DNA of 64,000 nt. Source: Arthrobacter sp. B2a2-09 (GTDB taxonomy: Bacteria > Actinomycetota > Actinomycetes > Actinomycetales > Micrococcaceae). The DNA is taken from NCBI RefSeq assembly GCF_027587375.1, contig NZ_JAMXIC010000007.1:62001-126000 (forward strand), read 5' to 3'. Position 1 is the first letter of the stretch, and every line of letters starts with the position of its first letter. A program made the position numbers and the translations under genes. The notes beneath the pieces were generated by a model. The model did no database searches and was not told where the DNA came from. It saw nothing but the letters and a program-made list of their open reading frames with translations. Shown piece after piece: positions 24,058-33,473 of the stretch.

Positions 24058-24273
24058 ATGGCCACACAATTCAATCTCTACGTTGACGCGGATGCCTGCC
24101 TGAGGTTCCAGCTCGTCACCGGAAATGGAGACGTGCTGCTCACCTCCAATGCTTTTGAGGACGAGGACGCGGCAATCGCAGCTATTTGGTCAGTGCGCGA
24201 GGCCGCGGCCAACGGGCGCATCGTTGATCTCACCGGCTCGTTGGCGGAAACCACCCCGCCGGCTACGTCCTAG
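24058..24273 (+). CDS. DUF1508 (YegP-like) small protein
   Basis: A 71-aa protein holding one YegP-type repeat: a beta strand LRFQLVTGNGDVLLTS, then a helix AAIAAIWSVREAA. E. coli YegP has two such units. AAGGAAGG precedes the ATG. It follows the sortase by 72 nt and may share its transcript, though the family is usually unrelated to pili. Molecular function is unknown. Confidence 0.8.
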   Translation: MATQFNLYVDADACLRFQLVTGNGDVLLTSNAFEDEDAAIAAIWSVREAAANGRIVDLTGSLAETTPPATS

Positions 24274-24370
24274 CCTGGGCATTGAGCCAGTCGATATCGG
24301 CTTCCGGAAATATCCTGCGAAGTTTGCGACACGATTCACACCCCAGCAACACATAGTTAGTGCCTGGCAT
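24263..24370 (-). CDS. Possible 35-aa small protein
   Basis: A short open frame that reads like protein rather than noise: MPGTNYVLLGCESCRKLRR followed by an acidic WLNAQ end, with a CxxC pair. It overlaps the DUF1508 stop in convergent orientation. No good ribosome site is visible, so it may be a remnant. The rest of the 24274-24589 gap holds only hairpins. Confidence 0.3.
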   Translation of the reverse strand: MPGTNYVLLGCESCRKLRRIFPEADIDWLNAQART

Positions 24371-24498
24371 GCGAGGAGTGAGATTCCTCGCGGACCTGTT
24401 GGGGGCCGCTACCGAGGCGTCCTTTCTCCATGGACCGCATGTGAGGCAGTGCCCCGTGCAGTCGTGTGGCCCCCCATGCGACCCACGGCCCGGGGCAA

Positions 24499-24561
24499 GT
24501 GCAGGGGTCCAAGGATCCCTGCACGGCGTGCGGCTGGATCTGAGACCCCCAGCCGCACGCC
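24499..24561 (-). terminator. Two hairpins downstream of the alpha-mannosidase gene
   Basis: GGCGTGCGGCTGG (24525-24537) pairs perfectly with 24549-24561, and GTGCAGGG (24499-24506) with CCCTGCAC (24517-24524). They start about 30 nt past the mannosidase stop and probably end that operon. No T-run is present. Confidence 0.6.
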
Positions 24562-24589
24562 ACTCCGGGCGTCGGCCGATGGACGCCCG

Positions 24590-27580
24590 TCAGCGCACGA
24601 CGCGCAGGGTGCGCACCTCGAACGGCCGCAGGCGCAGCTCGCCACCGAGGCGCGCATCGTCCAGGGCGTCCTCGATGAGGCTCACTTCACGCACCTCGCG
24701 GTGCGGGAAGTCGACCGACAGTTTGCCGTTCGTGCGACGACCGAGCGACTCGTAGACGCGCACGATAACGTCGCCCGAGCTATCGTCAGCGAGCTTCACA
24801 CCGGAAACGATGATCCCTTCGCCCTGGACCGAGACGAGCGGCGCGACGTCGTGGCCGCCGCGGACGACGGTGGCCGGGGCGTTCAGCTCGATGCCCGCGC
24901 GGGTTGCCTCGGCGGGACCAGCGCCGATCACCATGCCGATCGTGATGACGTGCCGTCCGTGGTCGGCGTCGGGGTCTGGGAAGCGCGGTGCGCGGAGCAG
25001 CGAGAGCCGAACCGTCGTCGTCACGGCGTCGTCCGCCACCTCGCGGGAGGTGTCGTAGCCGTAGATCGAGTCATTCACGAGGGCGACGCCGAAATCGGCC
25101 TCTCGCACCAGCACGAAGCGGTGCATCGACGTCTCGAACTTCGCCGCCTCCCAGCTCGTGTTCGTGTGCGTGACGCGAGATTGATAGCCGAACTGGGTCT
25201 CGGCCTCGGAGTGTGCCGCCTGCACGTCGAGCGGGAACGCGAGCTTGAGCAGCTTCTCGGTCTCGTTCCAGTCGATCTCGTTGACGATCTGCAGCGTCCG
25301 CGAACCGGGCGCGAGGGTGATCGTCTGGGTGATGGTCGACTTGGAGAACGCGCGCTCGATGACCACCTCGGCGCCCGCCCCGGTGAGCCGGGAGCAGATG
25401 CCGGTGACATCGCGCAGCTCGGTCATGCTGTTGCGGTAGTAGCGGTCGATGTCCCAGGCGTCCCACATGTTCGGGAAGTCCTGGTGCAGTTGCAGCAGGT
25501 TCGCAGCGCGACCGTCCGCGACGGCCTCGCGCCCTGTCCCGAGGTCGACCGCAGAGACGACGAGTCCTTCGTCGGAGATGCGCACACGCACAAGCGCGTT
25601 CTCCAGCACAATACTCTCGCCGTCGTCGTCGAGCGTGACTCGGTCATCCGAGGCGACGGCCGCGGTGGCGCCGAGCGGCAGCGGACCGGCAACCGACGCT
25701 GGCGAGAACACGAGCTCACGGTCGCCGTCTCCGGCGAGCGAGCGGCGGGCGGCATCCGAGATCGCCCGAGTCCTGGCGATCACGTCTTCGAGGACGGAGA
25801 CCGCCTCGCGGTGCACCCAGGCGATGGAGGTGCCGGGAAGGATGTCGTGGAACTCGTGCAGCAGCACCCGCTGCCACAGTTGCTCGAGTTCGGCCTGCGG
25901 GTACGCGGTCCCGGTGCGGACGGCATCCGTCGCCGCCCACAGTTCGGCCTCGATAAGTGCGTGCTCGGCGCGGCGGTGGCGCGACTTAGTGCCGTGCTGG
26001 CTGGTGAGGGTGCCGCGGTGCAGCTCGAGGTACAGCTCGCCGACCCAGACAGCCGGGTGCGGCAGCTCGGCCTTGGCGGCGTCGAAGAAGACGTCGGGGT
26101 GTTCCCAGACGACCTGGGCGCTGCCCTCGAGGTTCTGCAGGCGTCGGGCGCGGCCCGTCATCTCGCGGGTCGTGCCGCCGCCGCCGTCACCCCAGCCCAC
26201 GGGCGCGATCGACCGGGAGCTGAGCCGGTTCTCTTTGAACTGGCGCGACGCCTTGGCGACCTCCGTCCCGCTCAGCTGCGAGTTGTAGGTGTCCATCGAT
26301 GGGAAGTGCGTGAACATCTGCGAGCCGTCGATGCCCTCCCACAGGAACGTGTGGTGCGGGAAAACGTTCTGCTGGTTCCAGGAGATCTTTTGCGTGAAGA
26401 ACCACTCGAAGCCGGCGCGGCGCATAAGCTGCGGCAGTGCCGACGAGTAGCCGAAGCTGTCGGGCAACCAGACGCCCTTCGAGCGGATGCCGAACTCCCG
26501 ATCGAAGAACCGCTGACCGTGCGAGAACTGCCGCACCAGCGACTCGCCCGTCGGCATCACCGTGTCCGACTCGACCCACATGCCGCCGAGCGGCAGGAAG
26601 CGACCGTTGGCCACAGCGGCCTTCACCCGTTCGAACACCTCGGGGCGGTGCTCCTTGAGCCACGCGTACTGCTGCGCGCTGGACATGCCGTACTGGAACT
26701 CCGGCTGCTCCTCCAGCAGCGCCGTCATCGACGACGAGGTGCGGGCGACCTTGCGGATCGTCTCGCGGACCGGCCACAGCCAGGCGGAGTCGATGTGCGC
26801 GTGGCCGATGGCCGAGATGCGATGGGCGCTGGCCTCGGCGGGAGCCGCGAGCACGACGGCGAGCTTCGCGCGGGCGTCCGCAGCGGTCGCGGTGATGCGC
26901 TGAAGGTCGAGCACGTCCAGGGCATCATCCATGGCCTGGAGGATGCGCATGCGCCGCGGCGAGGTGGGCGGAAGCTCGGCCTGCAGTTCGAACAGGACGT
27001 CGAGGTCGAGCGACAGCTCGAAGAGCTCCCGCTCGAAGACGGCGAGATCCATCCGGCGCGCGCGGTAGAGCGGCTCCGCAGACGAAGTGAGGATGTCGCC
27101 CTCCTGCGTCGGGAGGAAGGGATGATAGTCGAGCAGCACCGGATTGGATGCCGCTTCGAGGTACAGCTCGACGGCCTCGTCGCCGTCGGCCGCGTCGGTG
27201 ATCGGCACCCACTGGTTCCGCGGGTTGATGCTCTTCACCGGAGTGCCGTCGGCACGATAGACGAGCGCCTCGCACTGGAAGCCTGTCATGTTGATGTCGA
27301 ACCCGAGGTCGACGACGGCTTCGACCGTGCGCCCTGCCCATTCGGCCGGCACGCGACCGGTGAGCCGGAACCAGGTGGTGCCCCAGGCGGGGCCCCATGG
27401 CACTCCGACGGAGCCCGGCGCGTAGTCGAGCGCGAGCCCGTCAGCGGGGCTGATCGGCTCGCCGTCGAGCTCGTTGATCTCGACGGCCAGAGGCGCGGAT
27501 ACCGAGTGGATCGCCGGACGGATGCGCTCCTCGAGGACGCGTTTGACGCGACCGATGGTGAGCGAGGCGTCATCATGCAT
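24590..27580 (-). CDS. GH38 alpha-mannosidase
   Basis: Cytoplasmic retaining alpha-mannosidase (no signal peptide), 996 aa, a standard GH38 size. The metal site is H260-x-H262-x-D264 in GHAHIDSAWLWP, and the nucleophile is D339 in MWVESDTVMP. A middle three-helix region and C-terminal beta domains follow. GGAGA stands before the ATG. It is last in the ABC-importer operon and would trim alpha-linked mannose from imported N-glycan oligosaccharides. A half-matching LacI site lies just upstream at 27613-27628. Linkage preference cannot be read from sequence. Confidence 0.93.
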   Translation of the reverse strand: MHDDASLTIGRVKRVLEERIRPAIHSVSAPLAVEINELDGEPISPADGLALDYAPGSVGVPWGPAWGTTWFRLTGRVPAEWAGRTVEAVVDLGFDINMTGFQCEALVYRADGTPVKSINPRNQWVPITDAADGDEAVELYLEAASNPVLLDYHPFLPTQEGDILTSSAEPLYRARRMDLAVFERELFELSLDLDVLFELQAELPPTSPRRMRILQAMDDALDVLDLQRITATAADARAKLAVVLAAPAEASAHRISAIGHAHIDSAWLWPVRETIRKVARTSSSMTALLEEQPEFQYGMSSAQQYAWLKEHRPEVFERVKAAVANGRFLPLGGMWVESDTVMPTGESLVRQFSHGQRFFDREFGIRSKGVWLPDSFGYSSALPQLMRRAGFEWFFTQKISWNQQNVFPHHTFLWEGIDGSQMFTHFPSMDTYNSQLSGTEVAKASRQFKENRLSSRSIAPVGWGDGGGGTTREMTGRARRLQNLEGSAQVVWEHPDVFFDAAKAELPHPAVWVGELYLELHRGTLTSQHGTKSRHRRAEHALIEAELWAATDAVRTGTAYPQAELEQLWQRVLLHEFHDILPGTSIAWVHREAVSVLEDVIARTRAISDAARRSLAGDGDRELVFSPASVAGPLPLGATAAVASDDRVTLDDDGESIVLENALVRVRISDEGLVVSAVDLGTGREAVADGRAANLLQLHQDFPNMWDAWDIDRYYRNSMTELRDVTGICSRLTGAGAEVVIERAFSKSTITQTITLAPGSRTLQIVNEIDWNETEKLLKLAFPLDVQAAHSEAETQFGYQSRVTHTNTSWEAAKFETSMHRFVLVREADFGVALVNDSIYGYDTSREVADDAVTTTVRLSLLRAPRFPDPDADHGRHVITIGMVIGAGPAEATRAGIELNAPATVVRGGHDVAPLVSVQGEGIIVSGVKLADDSSGDVIVRVYESLGRRTNGKLSVDFPHREVREVSLIEDALDDARLGGELRLRPFEVRTLRVVR

Positions 27581-27612
27581 GGGCTGTTCTCCGGGCTTGG
27601 CGCTGAGGGTCT

Positions 27613-27628
27613 ACTAAAACGCTCGAGA
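27613..27628. promoter_or_regulatory. LacI operator candidate, degenerate copy
   Basis: ACTAAAACGCTCGAGA matches the left half of the local consensus ACTAAANCGCTATAGT well and the right half poorly. It sits between the permease and mannosidase genes, 33 nt before the mannosidase ATG, so it may allow separate control of that gene. Confidence 0.4.
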
Positions 27629-27646
27629 GCTAGATCATCGGGTCCG

Positions 27647-28552
27647 TCATCCCTTGACGCTTCCCTCTTCGACGCCCTTGAAGAACCACTTCTGCAAGAG
27701 TGCGAAGAGCAGGATGATCGGCACGAGCGCGATCATCGTTCCCGCTGCGATCACGCGTGGATTCGCCGCGAAGTTGGAGCTGAGATATTGCATCCCGACG
27801 GTCAGCGTGTAGTTCGCAGGATCTGAAAGCACGACGAGTGGCCAGAGGAAGTCGTCCCACGCGCCGATGAAAGCGAAGAGCGCGACGACCGAGACCATGC
27901 CCCGCACGTTCGGCCAGACGATGTGACGCAGGCGTTGCATCGTGTTCGCGCCGTCGATGGTTGCTGCATCCAGCGTGTCCGCCGGGATCATGCGGCAGGC
28001 GGCCGTCATCAGCAGCACGTTGATCGCCCCGATCGCCCCGGGGAGGAACACACCCCAGAGCGTATTCGCGAGCCCCAATGACTTCACCGTGAGGTACTGG
28101 CTGGTCAGGGTGACCTCGGCCGGGATCAGCAACGTGGAGAAGAAGATCGCCAACACGACCCACTTGAAGCGGAACTTCATCGTGCCCAGCGCATAGCCGC
28201 CGAGTGTCGCGAACACCACGGTGGTTATCACTGTGCCGACGCCGACAAGGAGGGAGTGCCAGGCGTAGTCGACCACCGGAATCGTGCGGAACACCTCGGC
28301 GTAATTGTCGAGGGTCGGCGCCGCCGGGATCAGCGAGGGCGGGAAGTCGTAGATGTTCTCTGGCGCCCCTTTAAGCGAGGTCGACATCTGCCAGAGGAAG
28401 GGGAACACCATGAGCGCCAGCACGCCGAGAAGCATCGCGTACTTGCCGATCAGGCCGCCGAGCGATGGCTTCATGATGTCCGCCGAACCGCGGGTGCGGT
28501 AGGGATTCTCCCGCGGTGGCTTCACCGTTCCGCTCGTCTGCGTCGCAGTCAT
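27647..28552 (-). CDS. Carbohydrate ABC transporter permease (MalG type)
   Basis: Inner membrane subunit of a CUT1-family sugar importer, 301 aa with six predicted helices. The cytoplasmic loop DAATIDGANTMQRLRHIVWP corresponds to the ATPase-contacting EAA motif. The ATG overlaps the stop of the upstream MalF-type gene by four bases. No ATPase gene is present in the locus; such actinobacterial importers usually share a multi-sugar ATPase (MsiK). Cargo is inferred to be N-glycan oligosaccharides from the glycosidases beside it. Confidence 0.9.
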   Translation of the reverse strand: MTATQTSGTVKPPRENPYRTRGSADIMKPSLGGLIGKYAMLLGVLALMVFPFLWQMSTSLKGAPENIYDFPPSLIPAAPTLDNYAEVFRTIPVVDYAWHSLLVGVGTVITTVVFATLGGYALGTMKFRFKWVVLAIFFSTLLIPAEVTLTSQYLTVKSLGLANTLWGVFLPGAIGAINVLLMTAACRMIPADTLDAATIDGANTMQRLRHIVWPNVRGMVSVVALFAFIGAWDDFLWPLVVLSDPANYTLTVGMQYLSSNFAANPRVIAAGTMIALVPIILLFALLQKWFFKGVEEGSVKG

Positions 28553-29502
28553 CGCTGGACCTCCTGAACCGTCGCCTCGCGCTTGATCTTCGCGGCCTTG
28601 ACCGCGCGCCGGCTCGCCAATGCTTCGCGGATGGTGTCACCGTTGTTCGCGATCCCGACGATCAGCAGCGGAACGAGGGTCAGCAGGAACAGCACCAGCG
28701 AGATCGCGGATGCGTAGCCGACCTGACCGTTCAGTCCCTTGCCCATCGACTGGATGAGCATCACCATGCTCATCGCCCGCCCGCCGGGTCCCCCCGAACC
28801 GTTGGAGAGCACGTAGAGCTCGGTGAAGACGCGCGACGCCCCCACGCACACCAGCACCGACACGAGCATCATGGGTCCGCGTACTCCAGGGACGGTCACC
28901 GACCAGAATCGGCGCCAGCGGTCGGCGCCGTCCATCGCCGCCGCCTCGTGCAGCTCGCGGCCCACGTTCCCGAGGGCCGCCAGGTAGACGACCATGTAGT
29001 AGCCGAGCCCCTTCCACACCGTCAACCCGATGGCACATCCGATCAGCAACCAGCGGTCGGAGAGGAATTCGACCGGACGGTCGATGAGGCCGAAGAAGTT
29101 CAGGGCGGAGTTGATCGTGCCGCTGCCGGAGAAGAGGAACTCCCAGACGATCGCCACGACCACGGCGGAAGCGATCACCGGGAAGTAGAAGGTGGTTCGG
29201 AAGAACCCGATCGCCGGCACCTTGTTGTGCACGAGCAGTGCGAGCAGCAGCGGGAGGAATGTCAGCAATGGCACGCACACGACGACATAGATCAGCGAGG
29301 TCGTCAGCGCGTAGCCGAAGCGGTCGTCCTCGAGCATCTTGTCGAAGTTCGCGAAGCCGACGAACTCCGCTGGACGAAGGGGGCGGGCATCCGTGAACGC
29401 GAGTGCGATCGTGTTCAGGAATGGCCAGAGCGCGAACACGACCATCCAGATCACGCCGGGCAGCACCAGTAGGTACGGTGTGTACCAGCGCTGTAGTCTC
29501 AT
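28549..29502 (-). CDS. Carbohydrate ABC transporter permease (MalF type)
   Basis: Partner membrane subunit of the CUT1 importer, 317 aa with six helices. The EAA loop reads EAAAMDGADRWRRFWSVTVP. It lies 32 nt after the binding-protein gene and overlaps the second permease gene, as in most sugar ABC operons. A GGGGGCGG run upstream of the ATG may serve as ribosome site. Confidence 0.9.
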   Translation of the reverse strand: MRLQRWYTPYLLVLPGVIWMVVFALWPFLNTIALAFTDARPLRPAEFVGFANFDKMLEDDRFGYALTTSLIYVVVCVPLLTFLPLLLALLVHNKVPAIGFFRTTFYFPVIASAVVVAIVWEFLFSGSGTINSALNFFGLIDRPVEFLSDRWLLIGCAIGLTVWKGLGYYMVVYLAALGNVGRELHEAAAMDGADRWRRFWSVTVPGVRGPMMLVSVLVCVGASRVFTELYVLSNGSGGPGGRAMSMVMLIQSMGKGLNGQVGYASAISLVLFLLTLVPLLIVGIANNGDTIREALASRRAVKAAKIKREATVQEVQR

Positions 29503-29534
29503 GAGGCGACCGCCCCCTTCATCTCGTCGTCGCC

Positions 29535-30824
29535 TCAGCTGGCGACGTTCTGCTTCGCGTACTCGACGGCCTTATCCAGTGCCGCCTGGGCAGAGATTTC
29601 CCCCTTGACCGCGAGGGCGATCTGCTGTTTGGCGTAGGTCTCCATCGCCTCGGTGAACTTCGGGGCACCCACCATCCGGGCCTTGTTCATTTGCGAAGCA
29701 GCCAGGTCGGTGGCGACGCCCTGCATCTTGTTCTTCGCCGTCTCGGTGAAAGCGGCGGGGTCTTCGTTGGCAGCCCTTGTTCCGGGGAAGAACCCGGGGG
29801 CGAGCTTGACGAACGCGATCTGGTTCTTGGTGTTTGTGAGGAACTCTGCGAAGGCAAGCGCCGTGGCGGAGTTCTTCGACTTCGCCGAGACGCTGATGCC
29901 CTGCACGAACAGGGGCGGGCTGCCAAACCCATTGCTCGCCTCGACGCTGGGCAGGATCGACGGGGCGTTCACGGAGACGTCCTTGTCGATGTAGTTCGGA
30001 CCCGACGTGGTCCAAGCCACGGTGCCCTTGTTGAAGTTGTTGACGTTGGCATTCGCGGTTCCGGCGTTCTGCAGCGCCTCGGGCGTGATCGCCCCCGCCG
30101 TGTAGAGCTCGGCATAACGTTGGATGATCGCCGCGGCTTCGGGGGTGTTGAAGACGAACTTGCCGTCCTTGTAGACGTCGAGATTCCCGCCCCGGTCGGA
30201 CACCATGATTTGCAGCGACTTGGGGCCAGGCACATCCGAGATCGTCTGCACGCCGGCCGCCGCGAGCTTGGCCGCGGCGTCCAAGGTCGCGGCGTGCGTC
30301 TTGGGAGGCGCGGTCACTCCGCCCTTGGCGAGCAGGTCCTTGTTCCAGTAGTTCAGCTCGGTGCCCAGGTACCAGGGGAAGCCGAACGAGCCATCGATGC
30401 CATCGTACTTGTAAGCACCGACGCCGCCGTCGACGTAGTCGCCGAGTATCTTCGACTCCTTCTTCAAGTCGACGAGCTGCCCGGCCGAAGCGAGCGAGTA
30501 TGCGTACTCCGGCGGAAGGTTGACCACGTCCGGGAGTTCACCGGACCCGGCCTGCTGAAGGATCTTGTCCTCGTAGCCATCGGCGGGCTGGTCGATCCAC
30601 TTGACCGTGACGCCCGGGTGCTCCTTCTCGAACGCCTTGACGACGCTCTCGAAGTAGGGGGTGAACTTGTCGTTCTTCAGCGACCAGGTCTGGAACGAGA
30701 TGTTCCCGCTGATCTTTCCATCGCTACCGGAAGCGGCGGGCGAGGAGGGGCCGCCGGTGCAGGCGGTGAGGGCGAGTGCTGTGGCCACCGCGATACCTGC
30801 GGCGATAGTCGTGCGGATCTTCAT
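29535..30824 (-). CDS. Sugar ABC transporter substrate-binding lipoprotein
   Basis: Extracytoplasmic binding protein of the CUT1 type, 429 aa. The lipobox LTAC follows a hydrophobic signal sequence beginning MKIRTTIAAG, so the mature protein is lipid-anchored at about C21. The start at 30824 has GGAGA upstream; the longer frame to 30956 crosses the operator region. The body has typical family 1 features such as ISFQTWSLKNDKF and a C-terminal helical end. It opens the importer operon and is divergent from the beta-mannosidase gene, sharing the operator at 30880. Confidence 0.9.
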   Translation of the reverse strand: MKIRTTIAAGIAVATALALTACTGGPSSPAASGSDGKISGNISFQTWSLKNDKFTPYFESVVKAFEKEHPGVTVKWIDQPADGYEDKILQQAGSGELPDVVNLPPEYAYSLASAGQLVDLKKESKILGDYVDGGVGAYKYDGIDGSFGFPWYLGTELNYWNKDLLAKGGVTAPPKTHAATLDAAAKLAAAGVQTISDVPGPKSLQIMVSDRGGNLDVYKDGKFVFNTPEAAAIIQRYAELYTAGAITPEALQNAGTANANVNNFNKGTVAWTTSGPNYIDKDVSVNAPSILPSVEASNGFGSPPLFVQGISVSAKSKNSATALAFAEFLTNTKNQIAFVKLAPGFFPGTRAANEDPAAFTETAKNKMQGVATDLAASQMNKARMVGAPKFTEAMETYAKQQIALAVKGEISAQAALDKAVEYAKQNVAS

Positions 30825-30879
30825 GGACGTTCTCCTTCGAAAGGTCCAGGCTGCTACGTCTTCGCAGTCACAACCTGCT

Positions 30880-30895
30880 ACTAAAGCGCTATAGT
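30880..30895. promoter_or_regulatory. LacI operator between importer operon and GH5 gene
   Basis: ACTAAAGCGCTATAGT is a near-perfect 16-bp palindrome centred on GC, the usual form of a LacI-family site. It lies between two divergent genes, the binding protein and the GH5 enzyme, and can repress both. Its sequence matches the site at 33396 at 15 of 16 positions. Confidence 0.75.
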
Positions 30896-30978
30896 TGCCA
30901 TAGCTTGCCACACTGAGCGTCGAATAGTCCAGTGCCGGACACCACCGGCCGGACATTGATTCCCCGGAAAGGACCGCG

Positions 30979-32265
30979 ATGACCCGCCCCGTCGCCCCGC
31001 TGCGCTTCGGCGCAAACTACACCCCGTCATCCGAGTGGATGCACGCGTGGATGTCGCTGGATCTCGACGCGGTGCGCCGGGATTTCGCGTCGCTGGCAGC
31101 GATCGGCCTCGACCATGTGAGGATCTTCCCGTTGTGGACTCTGCTCCAGCCCAACCGCACGCTGATCCGCGAGAAGGCCGTGGACGACGTCCGCTCCGTG
31201 GTGGACACGGCGGCCGAATTCGGACTGGATGTCAGCGTCGACGTCATCCAGGGGCACCTGTCGAGCTTCGACTTCATCCCCTCCTGGCTGTTCACCTGGC
31301 ATGACAAGAACATGTTCACGCACCCCGACGCCCTGAGCGGACAGGCCGAACTGGTCACCCGTCTCGGCGAGCGGCTTGGCGACGCCGCCAACTTCCTCGG
31401 CTTCACGCTCGGCAATGAGACCAATCAGTTCTCTGCCCCGAGCCACCCGTCCCCCTGGCCGGTCACCGAGGCCGAGGCTGCGAACTGGATCACGACGCTC
31501 CTGGATGCCGCGCACACCTCCGCCCCTGCGCAGCAGCATGTGCACAGTGAGTACGATGCCGCTTGGTACATGGACGGACACGGCTTCACACCCGCCCTCG
31601 CCTCCCGCCTCGGCGATATGACCACCGTGCACTCGTGGATCTTCAACGGCACGGCGCAGCGCTATGGCGGCCGCTCCGTGGCATCCGACCGCCACGCCGA
31701 GTACATGATCGAGCTCGCCCGCGGCTTCGCCACCGACCCCGGCCGTGCGATTTGGCTGCAGGAGGTCGGCGCCCCATCGAACTGCCTGACTCCTGCGCAG
31801 GCCCCGGGCTTCCTGGAGGCGACGCTGCGCTCCGTCGCGCGCACCGAGAACCTGTGGGGCGTCACCTGGTGGTGCTCGCACGACGTAAGCCGCAGCCTCG
31901 CGGACTTCCCCGAGCTGGAGTACACGCTCGGCCTCATCGACCAGGGCGGCGCGGCGAAGCCGATCGGACGGCGCTTCGCCGAGCTCATCCCCGAGCTTCG
32001 CGAGCGGCAGCCCGCCCCTGCCCGCACCCTCGGCATCGTCGTCGAGGTCAACGAGAACTGGACGCCGATCAGCCGCGGCGCGATGAGTCCGGGCGGCGCA
32101 ATCTTCCAGGCCTGGGTGGACGCGTGCACAGCGGGTGCTGACCCGGCTATCGTCACGTCGATCGATGCGTCGAAGCCCGAGGTTCTCGCAGCGCGCGGCA
32201 TCACCGAGCTCATCCGCCCCGCGGTCAGCGGGACCGCCTATGCCTCCCGGAACACCGTCGTCTGA
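30979..32265 (+). CDS. GH5 glycosidase, GH5_18-like beta-mannosidase
   Basis: Cytoplasmic GH5 enzyme, 428 aa, without signal peptide. Acid/base E147 lies in [10 protein letters not shown] and nucleophile E262 in [10 protein letters not shown], with the barrel segment [15 protein letters not shown] near the N-terminus. Its length and lack of secretion fit subfamily 18, whose characterised Bifidobacterium member cleaves Man-beta-1,4-GlcNAc, the core left after EndoH and alpha-mannosidase. GGAAAGGA precedes the ATG. The subfamily call rests on context and recalled resemblance, not alignment. Confidence 0.78.
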   Translation: MTRPVAPLRFGANYTPSSEWMHAWMSLDLDAVRRDFASLAAIGLDHVRIFPLWTLLQPNRTLIREKAVDDVRSVVDTAAEFGLDVSVDVIQGHLSSFDFIPSWLFTWHDKNMFTHPDALSGQAELVTRLGERLGDAANFLGFTLGNETNQFSAPSHPSPWPVTEAEAANWITTLLDAAHTSAPAQQHVHSEYDAAWYMDGHGFTPALASRLGDMTTVHSWIFNGTAQRYGGRSVASDRHAEYMIELARGFATDPGRAIWLQEVGAPSNCLTPAQAPGFLEATLRSVARTENLWGVTWWCSHDVSRSLADFPELEYTLGLIDQGGAAKPIGRRFAELIPELRERQPAPARTLGIVVEVNENWTPISRGAMSPGGAIFQAWVDACTAGADPAIVTSIDASKPEVLAARGITELIRPAVSGTAYASRNTVV

Positions 32266-32299
32266 GCAGCCACGACGCCTCCCATCGTAGGTAACGACC

Positions 32300-33322
32300 T
32301 CAACGCGGGACGGCGGTACTCTCGCGGACGGTGAGCTGCGGCATGGCGCCGATACGGTCCGCGAGCACGTCGGGGGCATCGATCTGCTCGAGCAGGAACT
32401 TTGCCGCCGCCGCCCCGAGCCCGAACGTATCGCGGGTGATGCAGGTGATCGAGGGGTGCACGAGTCCCGCAACGACCGAGTCGTCGAAGGAGGCGACGGA
32501 GAGATCCTTCGGCACGGACACACCCATCTCCTGCGCGACGCGTAGGCCGGCGATCGCCATCACGTCGTTGTCGAAGACCACGGCTGTTGGCCGATGCAGT
32601 CGACTCAGGAGGCCGCGCATGGCGGTGGATGCCGCGGCGGGCGAGAAGTCGGTGGCGATCACCTCTCCGCTCACCCCTCGTTCGCCAAGGCCGGCGAGCA
32701 CCTCGGTGCGCAGGCGCGTGTGTTGGAACTCCGCGGGACCGGCGACGTACGCGATCGAGCGATGACCAAGGGCGCCGAGATAGTCGAAGAGAGAGTGCGC
32801 CACCTGACGGTCGTCGAGCCAGATCGTCGCCGGGTGCCCCTCGCCGGACGCATGGCTGCCGAGCACCACCGCGGGGAGGGTCAGATCGCGCAGCACGGGG
32901 AAACGCGGGTCCTCGTCACGAGGATCGATGACGATGACTCCATCGACCTGGTTTGCGCTGTGCCAGCGGCGGTAGGTCGCCACTTCCTCCTCGATCGATG
33001 AGACGAGCACCATCTGCATTGCGATGCGGTTCTCCGCGAGGGCTGACTGGACGCCGGCTATGAGGTCGGTGAAGAATGCCTCCGCACCGAGGGTGCCCGC
33101 CGAGCGGTTGACGGCGAAGCCGATGACCCCGGCGCCCGCGCCGCCGAGCGCCCGCGCCGCGGAGCTCGGAAGCCACTGGTGCTCCTCGGCGATGGTGAGG
33201 ATGCGCTTTCGTGTCTGTTCACTGACGCCCGGCCGCCCGTTCAGCGCGAACGACACCGCGCCCGGCGACACCCCGGCCAGCCGGGCGATGTCCGTGATAG
33301 TCACGCGCTTCGTTTTGTTCAT
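32300..33322 (-). CDS. LacI-family transcriptional repressor
   Basis: Sugar-responsive repressor, 340 aa. The N-terminal helix-turn-helix reads ITDIARLAGVSPGAVSFALN, followed by the hinge and a periplasmic-binding-like effector domain ending TVRESTA. It lies between the GH5 and EndoH genes, and its own start is 7 nt from a palindrome like those at 30880 and 33396, suggesting self-regulation. The inducer is probably a mannose-containing oligosaccharide (inference). Confidence 0.92.
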   Translation of the reverse strand: MNKTKRVTITDIARLAGVSPGAVSFALNGRPGVSEQTRKRILTIAEEHQWLPSSAARALGGAGAGVIGFAVNRSAGTLGAEAFFTDLIAGVQSALAENRIAMQMVLVSSIEEEVATYRRWHSANQVDGVIVIDPRDEDPRFPVLRDLTLPAVVLGSHASGEGHPATIWLDDRQVAHSLFDYLGALGHRSIAYVAGPAEFQHTRLRTEVLAGLGERGVSGEVIATDFSPAAASTAMRGLLSRLHRPTAVVFDNDVMAIAGLRVAQEMGVSVPKDLSVASFDDSVVAGLVHPSITCITRDTFGLGAAAAKFLLEQIDAPDVLADRIGAMPQLTVRESTAVPR

Positions 33323-33328
33323 GCTTCA

Positions 33329-33344
33329 ACTGTAGCGATACAGG
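33329..33344. promoter_or_regulatory. LacI operator upstream of the repressor gene
   Basis: ACTGTAGCGATACAGG matches the reverse complement of the 33396 site at 12 of 16 positions and is itself a good palindrome (CTGTA/TACAG). Location just before the repressor start fits autoregulation. Confidence 0.6.
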
Positions 33345-33395
33345 GTGACCTAGAAACTTCTTCTGTGCAGGGTAGTCCCTAGCTGCTAGGGTTTT

Positions 33396-33411
33396 ACTAA
33401 ATCGCTATAGT
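33396..33411. promoter_or_regulatory. LacI operator upstream of the EndoH-like gene
   Basis: ACTAAATCGCTATAGT, 62 nt before the glycosidase ATG. It shares 15 of 16 bases with the 30880 site, and both are followed by TGC. Confidence 0.75.
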
Positions 33412-33473
33412 TGCACCCCGCCAGGGTATCTTCACGGGGATTTTGAAGATGCCTCTTCAAAGAAGAGAGAGCA

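Noticed and set aside
24125..27826. Plus-strand 1233-residue open frame across the mannosidase region
   Set aside because: It is antisense to a clear GH38 gene with all catalytic motifs; the frame reads as low-complexity Arg/Asp/Glu sequence produced by high GC.
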